Assembly (NCBI RefSeq): GCF_024198235.1
Contig: NZ_JAKCFB010000029.1
Span: forward strand, 1-64,000
Direction of reading: 5' to 3'
Length of the DNA stretch: 64,000 nucleotides
Source: Myxococcus dinghuensis
Lineage (GTDB): Bacteria > Myxococcota > Myxococcia > Myxococcales > Myxococcaceae
Shown one piece after another: positions 46,683 through 54,432 of this stretch. Position 1 is the first letter of the stretch, and every line of letters starts with the position of its first letter. A model generated the notes under the pieces. The model worked only from the letters and a program-made list of their open reading frames with translations, was not told where the DNA came from and searched no databases. The position numbers and the translations under genes were made by a program.

Positions 46683-48074
46683 TCAGGAATACAGCGTCCG
46701 GGAGAGCGCCTGGAACGCGCGGCCACTCTGCTCCGCCAGCGGGTGATGGCCCTCCTTCACGACGAGCCGCCCCGCCACCGCCACCTCGCGCACCACCGCC
46801 TTGTCCGCGCCGAAGACGACCGAGGACAGCAGCGACGCGGGGCTCGCGCCCACGAGCGACGGATGCCCCAGGTCCACCGTGAAGAAGTCCGCCAGCGCCC
46901 CGGTCTCCAACGTGCCCACCGCGCCGAGCCCCAGGCTGCGCGCGCCATCCACCGTGGCCATGGCCAGCAGCCGCGCCGCCAGGCCATCCACCGCGCCGCC
47001 GCCCGGGTCCAGCACCGCGCGACGCAGCCGCGCGAGCCGCAGGTGCCCCTCCAACTGCCGGGCCTCCTCCAGCAGGTCCACCGTGGCCTGGCTGTCCGAC
47101 CCCAGGCTGATGCGCGCCCCCGCCTTCACCAGCGCGTCCGCCGGCACGATGCCGTCGCCCAGGTTGCGCTCCGTGGAGGGACACGCACACACCGTCGCCC
47201 GCGCGCGCCCCAGCATCCCCACCTCTTCCTCCGTCAGGTGGACACCATGGACGGCGGTGAACCCAGGCCCCAGCAATCCCAGGTCCGACAGCAGCTCCAC
47301 CGGTCGGCGGCCGTGCTCCGCGAGGCAGGCTTCGATCTCCTTCGGCTGCTCCGCCACGTGCATGTGGACGGGCAGCCCGCGCGAGGGCGCCCGCGCCAGG
47401 TCGGAGAGCCACTCCCGGGGCACCGCCCGCACGCTGTGCGGCGCCATGCCCACGCTCACCGCCGCGTCGCCGCGCACCTCGCGCACCAGCGACTCCGTGG
47501 TGGCGAGGTACGTCTCCACGTCCGGGTCGATGAACCGCCGTTGCCGTGGATTCGCGGCCACCTGGAAGCCCGCGCGCGCGTACCCCACGCGCAGCAGGCA
47601 GATGCGCAGGCCCGCGTCCCGCGCGGCGCGGATGACGGAGTGGGCCAGCGCGTTGCGGTTGCCGTAGGGCGTCCCGTCCGCCTGGTGGTGCAGGTAGTGG
47701 AACTCCCCCACCGTGGTGATGCCCGCCAGGGCCATCTCCACGAAGACCTGCCGGGAGGCCACGTAGACGTCGTCCGGCCCGAGCGCCTCGGCGGCGCGAT
47801 ACATGGCCTCGCGCCAGCTCCAGAAGTCGTCCGCCTCCCGCCCCGAGGCCACGTACTCCGTGCGCCCGCGGATGAGCCGCTGGAAGGCGTGCGAGTGGCC
47901 ATTGACGAGCCCGGGCAGGAGCGCCCGCCCCGGAAGCCGGACGACACGCGCCTCCGGGGAGACCTCCGCGGCATCCAGGACGCGGCCATCCACACCCACG
48001 GCCAGGGTGCGTCCTTCGAGGAACCGGCCTCCCACGTAGAGGAGGTCCGGCTGGTAGACGGTGATTTCGCTCAC
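46683..48074 (-). CDS. hutF: Formimidoylglutamate deiminase
   Basis: 463 aa from a GTG. An amidohydrolase barrel: metal ligands NGHSHAFQR (His60, His62), the HutF-type loop TTVGEFHYLHHQADGTPYGN, MHVAEQPKEI, VHGVHL and metal Asp in LGSDSQATVDLLEEAR. It converts N-formimidoyl-glutamate to N-formyl-glutamate and ammonia in histidine catabolism. The HutG deformylase that should follow is not in the window; an M20 deacylase lies next instead. Other hut genes are not seen here. Confidence 0.9.
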   Translation of the reverse strand: MSEITVYQPDLLYVGGRFLEGRTLAVGVDGRVLDAAEVSPEARVVRLPGRALLPGLVNGHSHAFQRLIRGRTEYVASGREADDFWSWREAMYRAAEALGPDDVYVASRQVFVEMALAGITTVGEFHYLHHQADGTPYGNRNALAHSVIRAARDAGLRICLLRVGYARAGFQVAANPRQRRFIDPDVETYLATTESLVREVRGDAAVSVGMAPHSVRAVPREWLSDLARAPSRGLPVHMHVAEQPKEIEACLAEHGRRPVELLSDLGLLGPGFTAVHGVHLTEEEVGMLGRARATVCACPSTERNLGDGIVPADALVKAGARISLGSDSQATVDLLEEARQLEGHLRLARLRRAVLDPGGGAVDGLAARLLAMATVDGARSLGLGAVGTLETGALADFFTVDLGHPSLVGASPASLLSSVVFGADKAVVREVAVAGRLVVKEGHHPLAEQSGRAFQALSRTLYS

Positions 48075-48100
48075 ACGCGGGAGCGTACGTCACCCCCACC

Positions 48101-48128
48101 GGGGGCGCAGCAGCGTCGATGCGCCCCC
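48101..48128 (-). terminator. Hairpin after the ChaN/EreA-like lipoprotein gene
   Basis: GGGGGCGCA (48101-48109) and TGCGCCCCC (48120-48128) form a perfect 9-bp stem with a 10-nt loop, starting 11 bp beyond the stop at 48140 on the minus strand. No T-tract. Confidence 0.65.
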
Positions 48129-48139
48129 AGCGGGTGCTG

Positions 48140-49615
48140 TCACTCCACGAACGCCAACCGACTCCCCTGCCCGGACGCCGGGTGGGAGGAGTTGTCGTTC
48201 CCGCCCGGGGGCCCTTCCCCGTAACGCACCGCCGGCGCGGAGGCGTTCACCGGCCCCACGTAGAAGACGCCGTGGTAGCCGTCCGCGTTCAGCCCGTCCC
48301 AGGTGTGCACGAAGAAGCGGTCGCCGTTGTCCTTGCCCTTCGCGTCACGAACGCCGCAGTCGAGGCGGTCCTTCACGCCCTTGCTGTCCACCGCGCAGAT
48401 CCACGCCGTGCCGCTGTCGTAGGCCATGTCCAGGGAGGTGACCTTGCCCAGCTTCTCCCGGAGCAACAGGCCCATGGGTCGGAAGTTCTTGTCCCACGGC
48501 AGCCCCTTGCGCGAGCGCGAGTGGATGTTGCCCGACAGCACGACATGGAAGCGATTGGAGCTGTTGTCCACCTGGAGCGCCACCGTGGACGCCATGGCGT
48601 CCTCGCGCTGCTGGCCGTTGGCCTTCGGGTGGTCGAACACGAAGACATCCACGTCCAGTCCCTCCGAGCGCAACTGGCGCAGTTGCTCCAGCATCTTCGC
48701 CACGGCCTCACTGCCACGGCCGTCCGGGAACGGGCTGCGCCAGAAGGGCGCGTCCATCAGCTTGAGCCAGTCCTCCTCGGCGCCCGCGCTGTCGATGAAG
48801 GTGTCCACGCGCGCCTGGTTCTCCAGCGGCAGCTCCAGTCCCACCGTCACCGGCGTTCCCGCCACCGCGGCCTGGCAGGCCAACTGCGCGATGAAGCGCG
48901 GCACCTCCTGCGTGCCGTGCATCTCCCCCAGGAGCATCGTGGCCCCGGGCTTCACCTGCTTGCCCAGGCCGATGATGGGCAGGCCACACTCGATGGACAT
49001 CTGCGTGGGGTTCGCCCGCGTCTGCGCCAGACGGGCCACCTGGACGGGCTTGGGCGCGTTCTCCTCCTTCGCCAGCCGGGGCGCCACTTCCCGGAACACG
49101 CGCCACTCCATCACCAGGTCGCGCTGCCCCTGCCCGGACTCCATGTAGAAGCCGTTCTCCCCCCGGGGGAAGGCCAGCCGGTCCTCGTCGTCCTCGACGC
49201 TCAGCATGGAACCATCGGGCGAGGCCGCGCCGCTCAGCGCCCGGCTCACTCCCCAGTCGATCTCCTTGCCGGGCTGGGACAGCGCCTTGTTCGCGTTCTT
49301 GGTGATGCGGAAGATCTGGAGCTTGCCCTTGCCGGGGGCCTCCCGCCGCCCCACGACCATGTAGCGGTGGAAGAAGCCGGAGACCTTCGACGCGCCGAAC
49401 TCCTGACGCCACTCCGTCTCCAGCACCATGCTGCCCTTGTCTTCCCGGAAGGGCAGGTTGCTGCGGGCGAAGTAGCCTCGGACCTCGGGCCACACTTCCT
49501 CGAGAGGCCGGTCGTACACGGCTTCACGGTCTGGATAGTCCAGGTCGCCGCGGTGGGCCGCGCAGCCCACCGTCAGGAATGCCAACACCCATGTCGCGAA
49601 GATGACCGAGCGCAT
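48140..49615 (-). CDS. Lipoprotein with ChaN/EreA-like domain
   Basis: 491 aa from ATG 49613-49615, with GGAGGC about seven nt upstream. A signal peptide ends in the lipobox TVGC (Cys18). The N-terminal half has an outer-membrane-lipoprotein look (YDRPLEEVWPEVRGYFARSN; a fold seen in some BamC-like proteins). The C-terminal half opens with LLGEMHGTQEVPRFIAQLAC and has VTVGLELPLE, VFVFDHPKANGQQRED and VLSGNIHSRSR. The G-E-x-H-G and G-N-x-H patterns are those of the ChaN/TIKI/EreA superfamily (heme-binding or metallo-hydrolase members). A soluble or surface enzyme is likely, substrate unknown. Confidence 0.72.
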   Translation of the reverse strand: MRSVIFATWVLAFLTVGCAAHRGDLDYPDREAVYDRPLEEVWPEVRGYFARSNLPFREDKGSMVLETEWRQEFGASKVSGFFHRYMVVGRREAPGKGKLQIFRITKNANKALSQPGKEIDWGVSRALSGAASPDGSMLSVEDDEDRLAFPRGENGFYMESGQGQRDLVMEWRVFREVAPRLAKEENAPKPVQVARLAQTRANPTQMSIECGLPIIGLGKQVKPGATMLLGEMHGTQEVPRFIAQLACQAAVAGTPVTVGLELPLENQARVDTFIDSAGAEEDWLKLMDAPFWRSPFPDGRGSEAVAKMLEQLRQLRSEGLDVDVFVFDHPKANGQQREDAMASTVALQVDNSSNRFHVVLSGNIHSRSRKGLPWDKNFRPMGLLLREKLGKVTSLDMAYDSGTAWICAVDSKGVKDRLDCGVRDAKGKDNGDRFFVHTWDGLNADGYHGVFYVGPVNASAPAVRYGEGPPGGNDNSSHPASGQGSRLAFVE

Positions 49616-49697
49616 CGCCACGCCTCCAAGGAACCCACGAGTTCGGGAATCTGGAACGGAAGCATGCGCTCCGCATATCGCCCCGCGCGCCGAAATG

Positions 49698-50183
49698 TCA
49701 GGTGGGGGCCTCGGACTCCTCCCGCGCGGAGGCCCGCGCCGGCTCCCAGGGGCGGGTCCGGACCGCCTCCCGAATCCAGAGGACGTGACGGCGCTCGTCC
49801 TCGCGGTGGCGCTCGATGAGCGCGCGCAGCTCCGCGCCCCACTCGAAGCGCAGGGCCAGGTCGTATGCGCGATTGGAGAACTCCTCGTTGCCGAGCATCG
49901 CCACCAGCGCCGCCTCGGTGCCCATCATGCTGGACATCGCGGTGAGGCCCTTCATCGCCGCGCCTCGCAGGTCCGGGCGCAGCGCCACGGGCTCGCCTCC
50001 CCGCGCGTGGATGTGGGCGTTGAGCACCTGCACGTGGCGCAGGTGGTCCGCGCGGAACGAGGTGAGCCGTTCACGGACCAGGGGCTCCGGAATGCGGGCC
50101 AGCGCCGTGTCGTACGCCCCCACCGCGTCCGCGTCGAGCTGGGCCAGACTGCGCAGCCGTGCCACCTCGGACTTCTCCGCCAT
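49698..50183 (-). CDS. Ferritin-like four-helix protein
   Basis: 161 aa from ATG 50181-50183 with GGAGGAC upstream. It is all helical, with acidic/His pairs at regular places: DADAVGAYDTAL, FRADHLRHVQVLNAHI, GTEAALVAMLGNEEF and HREDERRHVLWI. These fit a ferritin-like di-iron bundle of the DUF2383/DUF892 type. It may protect DNA or store iron under stress. It is divergent from ligD with 150 bp between, a shared regulatory region. Confidence 0.72.
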   Translation of the reverse strand: MAEKSEVARLRSLAQLDADAVGAYDTALARIPEPLVRERLTSFRADHLRHVQVLNAHIHARGGEPVALRPDLRGAAMKGLTAMSSMMGTEAALVAMLGNEEFSNRAYDLALRFEWGAELRALIERHREDERRHVLWIREAVRTRPWEPARASAREESEAPT

Positions 50184-50333
50184 GTCCTCGTCCTCCAAGC
50201 CAGGGTCGAGTGCAAATTGAGAAGTCTGGGGAGGAGGGCCAACCTGTCCTCGCGGGTGCCCCGCGCTCGGCCGCCCCGGTGCCGGACGGGCGAACCGTTT
50301 GCGGCCGGTCTCCTGGATGACGACCGTTGCGAC

Positions 50334-52910
50334 GTGACGAGCGCCAAGACCCGACTGGAGAACTACCGGAGCAAGCGGGACTTCGACCGGACGCCCGAGC
50401 CGCCCCCTGGCTCGAAGGGTACGTCCCCGTCCGGAGGCGACCTCCGCTTCGTCGTCCACAAACACGATGCGACCACCCTCCACTACGACCTGCGTCTACA
50501 AGTCGACGGCGTGCTGGCGAGCTGGGCGGTTCCCAAGGGGCCCAGCTACGACCCGGGCGCGAAGCGGCTCGCGGTGGAGACGGAGGACCATCCACTCTCC
50601 TACGCCGACTTCGAGGGCCACATCCCCGACGACGCCTATGGCGGAGGTGATTCGCTGCTCTGGGACCGCGGCACCTACGACACCGTCCCGCCGGGACAGG
50701 CCGAGGCGCAGCGAGAGCAGGGCCGGCTCCATGTCGAGCTCCAGGGCGAGAAGCTGCGCGGGGAGTGGCACCTCGTCCGCACGCGCTCGCGAGGCGGAGC
50801 GAAGAAGCCGCAGTGGCTGCTGTTCAAGGCGAAGGACGCGACGGCGGACCCCACGCTCGACGTCACGGTGGAGCGACCGGAGTCGGTGAAGAGCGGCCAG
50901 GTGGAGACCCACGGCCCGGCCAGGCGAGGGCGCAAGCGGGCCCCGGCGAAGCGCACCGCGAAGCCCTCGAGGCGCGCCACACGGCCCCGCACGCCCGCGA
51001 AGCTGCTCGAGGCCCTGGGCCCCCCGATGCTCGCGCGGCTGGCCGTCCCCGACGAGGTGAGCGACGCGTCGCACGTCTATGAAGTGAAGTACGACGGGTT
51101 CCGCGCGGTGGCGGCGCTCATGGGCGGGACGCTGGCGCTCGAGAGCCGCCGAGGCAACGACCTGTCCCGGCGCTTCCCCGCCCTGGCGGAGGCCCTGCGC
51201 GGGCTGGGCGTGCGCGAGGCCGTGCTGGACGGCGAGGTGGTGGCGCTCGATGCGCAGGGCCGCTCGCGCTTCCAACTGCTCCAACAGGGACTGGAGGGCG
51301 TGGAGCAGCGCTTCGTCGTCTTCGACCTGTTGTGGCTGGACGGAGAGGACCTGCGCGCGCTCCCGCTCGAGGCGCGGCGCGCGCGGTTGGAGAAGCTGAT
51401 GGAGGGCGTGGCGCTCCCGCTGCAACTCTCGGAGCGCGTCGACCTGCCCCGGACGCGAGCGCTGGCCGAGGCCCGGCGACACGGCTGGGAGGGCGTCATC
51501 GCGAAGCGGCGGGATTCGCCCTACACGGGGACGCGCTCGGGGGACTGGCTCAAGTTGAAGGTCGTCGCCGGACAGGAGGTCGTCCTCCTCGGCTATCTCC
51601 CCATCCAGAACGAGCGCTCCGAGACGGAGCTGGGCGCGCTGCTGGTGGGCGTGCATGGCCGCGACGGCTTCCATGACGTGGGCAAGGTGGGCACGGGCTT
51701 CACGGCGAAGGACCGCAAGGCGTTGCGCGTGCTGCTCGACAAGGACCGTGCCCGCGCGCCCGCCGCCGTGGACGCGAAGCCGCGCAAGGGCGCGGTGTGG
51801 GTGAAGCCCCGGCACGTCGCCCAGGTCCACTTCAGCGAGTGGACGGAGGACGGGCGGCTGCGCCAGCCGGTGTACCAGGGACTGCGCATGGACAAGGCCC
51901 CCGAGGAGGTGGTGCGCGAGCGCCCCGCCCCCACGACCCGCGCGCCCCGTCAGCGGGTAGCCTCACCTCCACGCCGCGCGACCTCCCGACGAGAGCCCAC
52001 CTCCGGCGAGCGACGCGCGCCCCGGAGTCATGCCGCGCGTCGCTCACCGGAGCCCCGGAGCGCTGGCCGCGTCGAGCTGACCCACGGCTCGCGCGTCCTC
52101 TTCCCGGACAGCGGCCTGACGAAGGCGGACGTGTTCGCCTACTACCGGGAGGTGGCGCCGCTGCTGGTGCCCGTGCTGGAGGACCGCCCCATCTCCGCGC
52201 AGCAGTGGCCCGCGGGAATCCAGTCCCCGGGCTTCTTCCGCCACGAGCTGTCCGGCATGCCGTCCTGGCTCCCCACGCTGCGCGTGCGCCACAAGGAGAA
52301 GACGCTGCTCCACGTGAACGTGACGGGCGAGGAGCCCCTCTTGTGGCTGGCCAACCAGTCCGCGCTGACGCTGCACATGTGGCTCAGCCGCGCGCCCCGG
52401 TTGTCGCAGCCGGACTTCCTCGCGCTCGACCTGGACCCGGGCAGGGGCGGCTGGGCGGACCTGGTGACGGTGGCGCTCGCCCTGCGCGAGCTGCTCGAGG
52501 AACAAGGCCTGGAGGGCCTCCCGAAGACGTCCGGCAAGCGGGGGCTGCACGTCATGGTGCCCCTGGCGGGGGGACACACCTACGCGCGTGTCCAGGCCCA
52601 CGCGAACGCGCTGGCCCGCGAATTGGAAGAGCGTCTGGGCGACATCGCCACGACGAAGCGGGACATCCGCTCACGCAAGGGGCGGCTCTACATCGACGCG
52701 GGGCAGAACGCGCGCGGCAAGACGGTGGTGGCGCCCTACTCCCTCCGGGCCCGAGAGGGCGCGCCGTTCTCCGCTCCGCTGAAGTGGAGCGAGGTGACGC
52801 GCCGGCTGGACCCCACGCGCTTCAACCTGCGCACCCTGCGCAAGCGGTTGGACACCGTGGGCGACCTGTTCGCGCCCACGCGCCGGCACACGCAGCGGCT
52901 GCCGGAGTGA
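50334..52910 (+). CDS. ligD: Multifunctional DNA ligase D (LigD)
   Basis: 858 aa from a GTG at 50334, where homology starts. Order PE-LIG-POL, as in Pseudomonas LigD. The 3'-phosphoesterase (about 35-160) has HKHDATTLHYDLRL and DHPLSYADFEG. A basic Ala/Lys/Arg-rich linker follows. The ATP-dependent ligase (about 225-520) has the nucleotidyl lysine in EVKYDGFRA (about residue 251), DGEVV, EGVIAK and DWLKLK. A second basic linker (about 535-580) precedes the primase-like polymerase with LDLDPGRGGWADL and SGKRGLHVMVPL. It seals double-strand breaks with Ku in bacterial NHEJ. Ku is not in this window. Confidence 0.95.
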   Translation: MTSAKTRLENYRSKRDFDRTPEPPPGSKGTSPSGGDLRFVVHKHDATTLHYDLRLQVDGVLASWAVPKGPSYDPGAKRLAVETEDHPLSYADFEGHIPDDAYGGGDSLLWDRGTYDTVPPGQAEAQREQGRLHVELQGEKLRGEWHLVRTRSRGGAKKPQWLLFKAKDATADPTLDVTVERPESVKSGQVETHGPARRGRKRAPAKRTAKPSRRATRPRTPAKLLEALGPPMLARLAVPDEVSDASHVYEVKYDGFRAVAALMGGTLALESRRGNDLSRRFPALAEALRGLGVREAVLDGEVVALDAQGRSRFQLLQQGLEGVEQRFVVFDLLWLDGEDLRALPLEARRARLEKLMEGVALPLQLSERVDLPRTRALAEARRHGWEGVIAKRRDSPYTGTRSGDWLKLKVVAGQEVVLLGYLPIQNERSETELGALLVGVHGRDGFHDVGKVGTGFTAKDRKALRVLLDKDRARAPAAVDAKPRKGAVWVKPRHVAQVHFSEWTEDGRLRQPVYQGLRMDKAPEEVVRERPAPTTRAPRQRVASPPRRATSRREPTSGERRAPRSHAARRSPEPRSAGRVELTHGSRVLFPDSGLTKADVFAYYREVAPLLVPVLEDRPISAQQWPAGIQSPGFFRHELSGMPSWLPTLRVRHKEKTLLHVNVTGEEPLLWLANQSALTLHMWLSRAPRLSQPDFLALDLDPGRGGWADLVTVALALRELLEEQGLEGLPKTSGKRGLHVMVPLAGGHTYARVQAHANALARELEERLGDIATTKRDIRSRKGRLYIDAGQNARGKTVVAPYSLRAREGAPFSAPLKWSEVTRRLDPTRFNLRTLRKRLDTVGDLFAPTRRHTQRLPE

Positions 52911-52920
52911 CCGCCGGTCG

Positions 52921-52937
52921 CTCCCCTGCCCGGGGAG
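52921..52937 (+). terminator. Short hairpin after ligD
   Basis: CTCCCC and GGGGAG form a 6-bp stem with a 5-nt loop, beginning 10 bp after the ligD stop. It is weak but well placed; no T-tract. Confidence 0.4.
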
Positions 52938-52986
52938 TCCGGCGCGCCGTGCGCGAGGACAGCGGGGGTGCTATGGCGACGCCGCC

Positions 52987-53934
52987 ATGACTCCCGCCGC
53001 GCCGTCCACCGTCGTGAAGCCCGCGAGCTCGTTGAAGGTCGTGTTCGCCTACTGCGCCTGCTTCATCCTGTGGGGCTCCACCTGGGCGGTCATCAAGGTC
53101 GGGCTCCAGGACCTGCCGCCGCTGCGCTTCCTCGGGCTGCGGCTGCTGGTGGCGGGGCTGGCGCTGCTGCCCTTCGTGCGCGCCACCGGCTGGGTCGACG
53201 CGCGGACGGGCTGGCGCATCGCCGCGCTGGGGTTGCTCCAGCTCGCCGCGCCCTTCGCGCTGCTGTTCATCGCGCAGCAGTGGATTCCGTCGAGCTGGGC
53301 GGCGCTGTTGTTCTCCACCTTCCCCATGTGGCTGCTGCTCATCGGACGGGTGATGATGCCGGACCAGCCGCTGACGCCGGGCAAACTGGTGGCGGCGGGG
53401 CTCGGCGTGGCGGGCGTGATGGTGCTCCAGCGTTCGGGGCTGGAGGGCCTCCAGGTCTCCGGCAAGGTGCTGCTGGCCGTGGGGCTGACGCTCGCGGCGG
53501 TGTGCATCCTCGCCCTGGCCAACGTGCTGGCCAAGCAGCACATGGCCCACGTCCCCGCTCCGGTGCTCGTCCTGGGACAGGCGCTCACCAGCGCGCTGCC
53601 CATGCTCGTGTGCTCCTTCCTGCTGGAGGCGGACCAGCCCACGAACTGGACGCCCCGCGCGGTGGGCGCCATCGCCTACCTGGCCGTGTTCGGCACCGCG
53701 TGCACGTACCTGTGCCTCTACTGGCTCCTGCCGCGCATCTCCCTCACCGCGCTGGGCGCCATGGCGCTGCTGGACACGCTGGTGGCGGTGGTGCTCGGCG
53801 TGCTGTTCCTCGACGAGCCCTTCACGCTGTCGCTCGTCGTGGGAGGCGCGCTCATCCTCGGCGGCGCGGCCCTGGCCAACGTGCTCCCCTCGGGCACGGC
53901 CACCTCGCGGCCCCGGGAGGAGACGTCCGCCTGA
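52987..53934 (+). CDS. EamA-family drug/metabolite transporter
   Basis: 315 aa with ten hydrophobic segments in two five-helix repeats. Conserved EamA features are CFILWGSTWAVIKVGLQDLP, PPLRFLGLRLLVAG, ALLFSTFPMWLL and, in the second repeat, MALLDTLVAVVLGVLFLDEP. An inner-membrane exporter of small metabolites or amino acids is predicted; the substrate is unknown. It is followed by a convergent gene 7 bp away. Confidence 0.88.
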   Translation: MTPAAPSTVVKPASSLKVVFAYCACFILWGSTWAVIKVGLQDLPPLRFLGLRLLVAGLALLPFVRATGWVDARTGWRIAALGLLQLAAPFALLFIAQQWIPSSWAALLFSTFPMWLLLIGRVMMPDQPLTPGKLVAAGLGVAGVMVLQRSGLEGLQVSGKVLLAVGLTLAAVCILALANVLAKQHMAHVPAPVLVLGQALTSALPMLVCSFLLEADQPTNWTPRAVGAIAYLAVFGTACTYLCLYWLLPRISLTALGAMALLDTLVAVVLGVLFLDEPFTLSLVVGGALILGGAALANVLPSGTATSRPREETSA

Positions 53935-53941
53935 GGAGGCC

Positions 53942-54355
53942 TCAACGCCCGGCCGAGCCCGCGCGGTGCGCCTCCACCCACGCGCGGGCCTCCTCCAGGG
54001 TGTCCGCGTACGTCATGTCCAGGCGCTGCGTGCCGCCCAGCATGGTGCCCACCATCAGGCTCTTGGTGGTGACCCGCTGCTCCACCCCCGCGCCGATGTA
54101 GATGATGCCGCGGAACCAGTCCGCCTTCGTGTTCGCCACCACGTAGCGGCGCGACTCCGCGCTCAGGTGCGAATCCGCGATGTCCGCCGCCAGGTAGAAG
54201 CGCCCCCGCGAGGCGACCTCCCGGTAGATGGCGCAGGACCAGCGAGACGTGTCCTCGTTGATGGCCCCCCGGAAGCGCGCCCAGAGGATGTCGGGCGCCT
54301 CGAACCACGCCCGCTGCACACCGTGGCTCCACTCCAGCCCATGCTCACGTGCCAT
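53942..54355 (-). CDS. Small STAS/SpoIIAA-like conserved protein
   Basis: 137 aa from ATG 54353-54355. There is no signal or membrane segment. Alternating strands and helices (WFEAPDILWARFRGAINEDT, GRFYLAADIADSHLSAESRR, EARAWVEAHRAGS) resemble the STAS/SpoIIAA-like proteins that are common in myxobacteria. A partner-switch role would be a guess. It lies downstream of the five-gene DUF1501 operon on the same strand, 77 bp from it, and could be an outlying member. Confidence 0.6.
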   Translation of the reverse strand: MAREHGLEWSHGVQRAWFEAPDILWARFRGAINEDTSRWSCAIYREVASRGRFYLAADIADSHLSAESRRYVVANTKADWFRGIIYIGAGVEQRVTTKSLMVGTMLGGTQRLDMTYADTLEEARAWVEAHRAGSAGR

Positions 54356-54432
54356 GAGACTCCCGCGCTCGGACCCGCCCCAGGATAGGCCCGGGCGAGC
54401 GCGGTTCCCAAATGGCTGACCGCGACAGGCCG

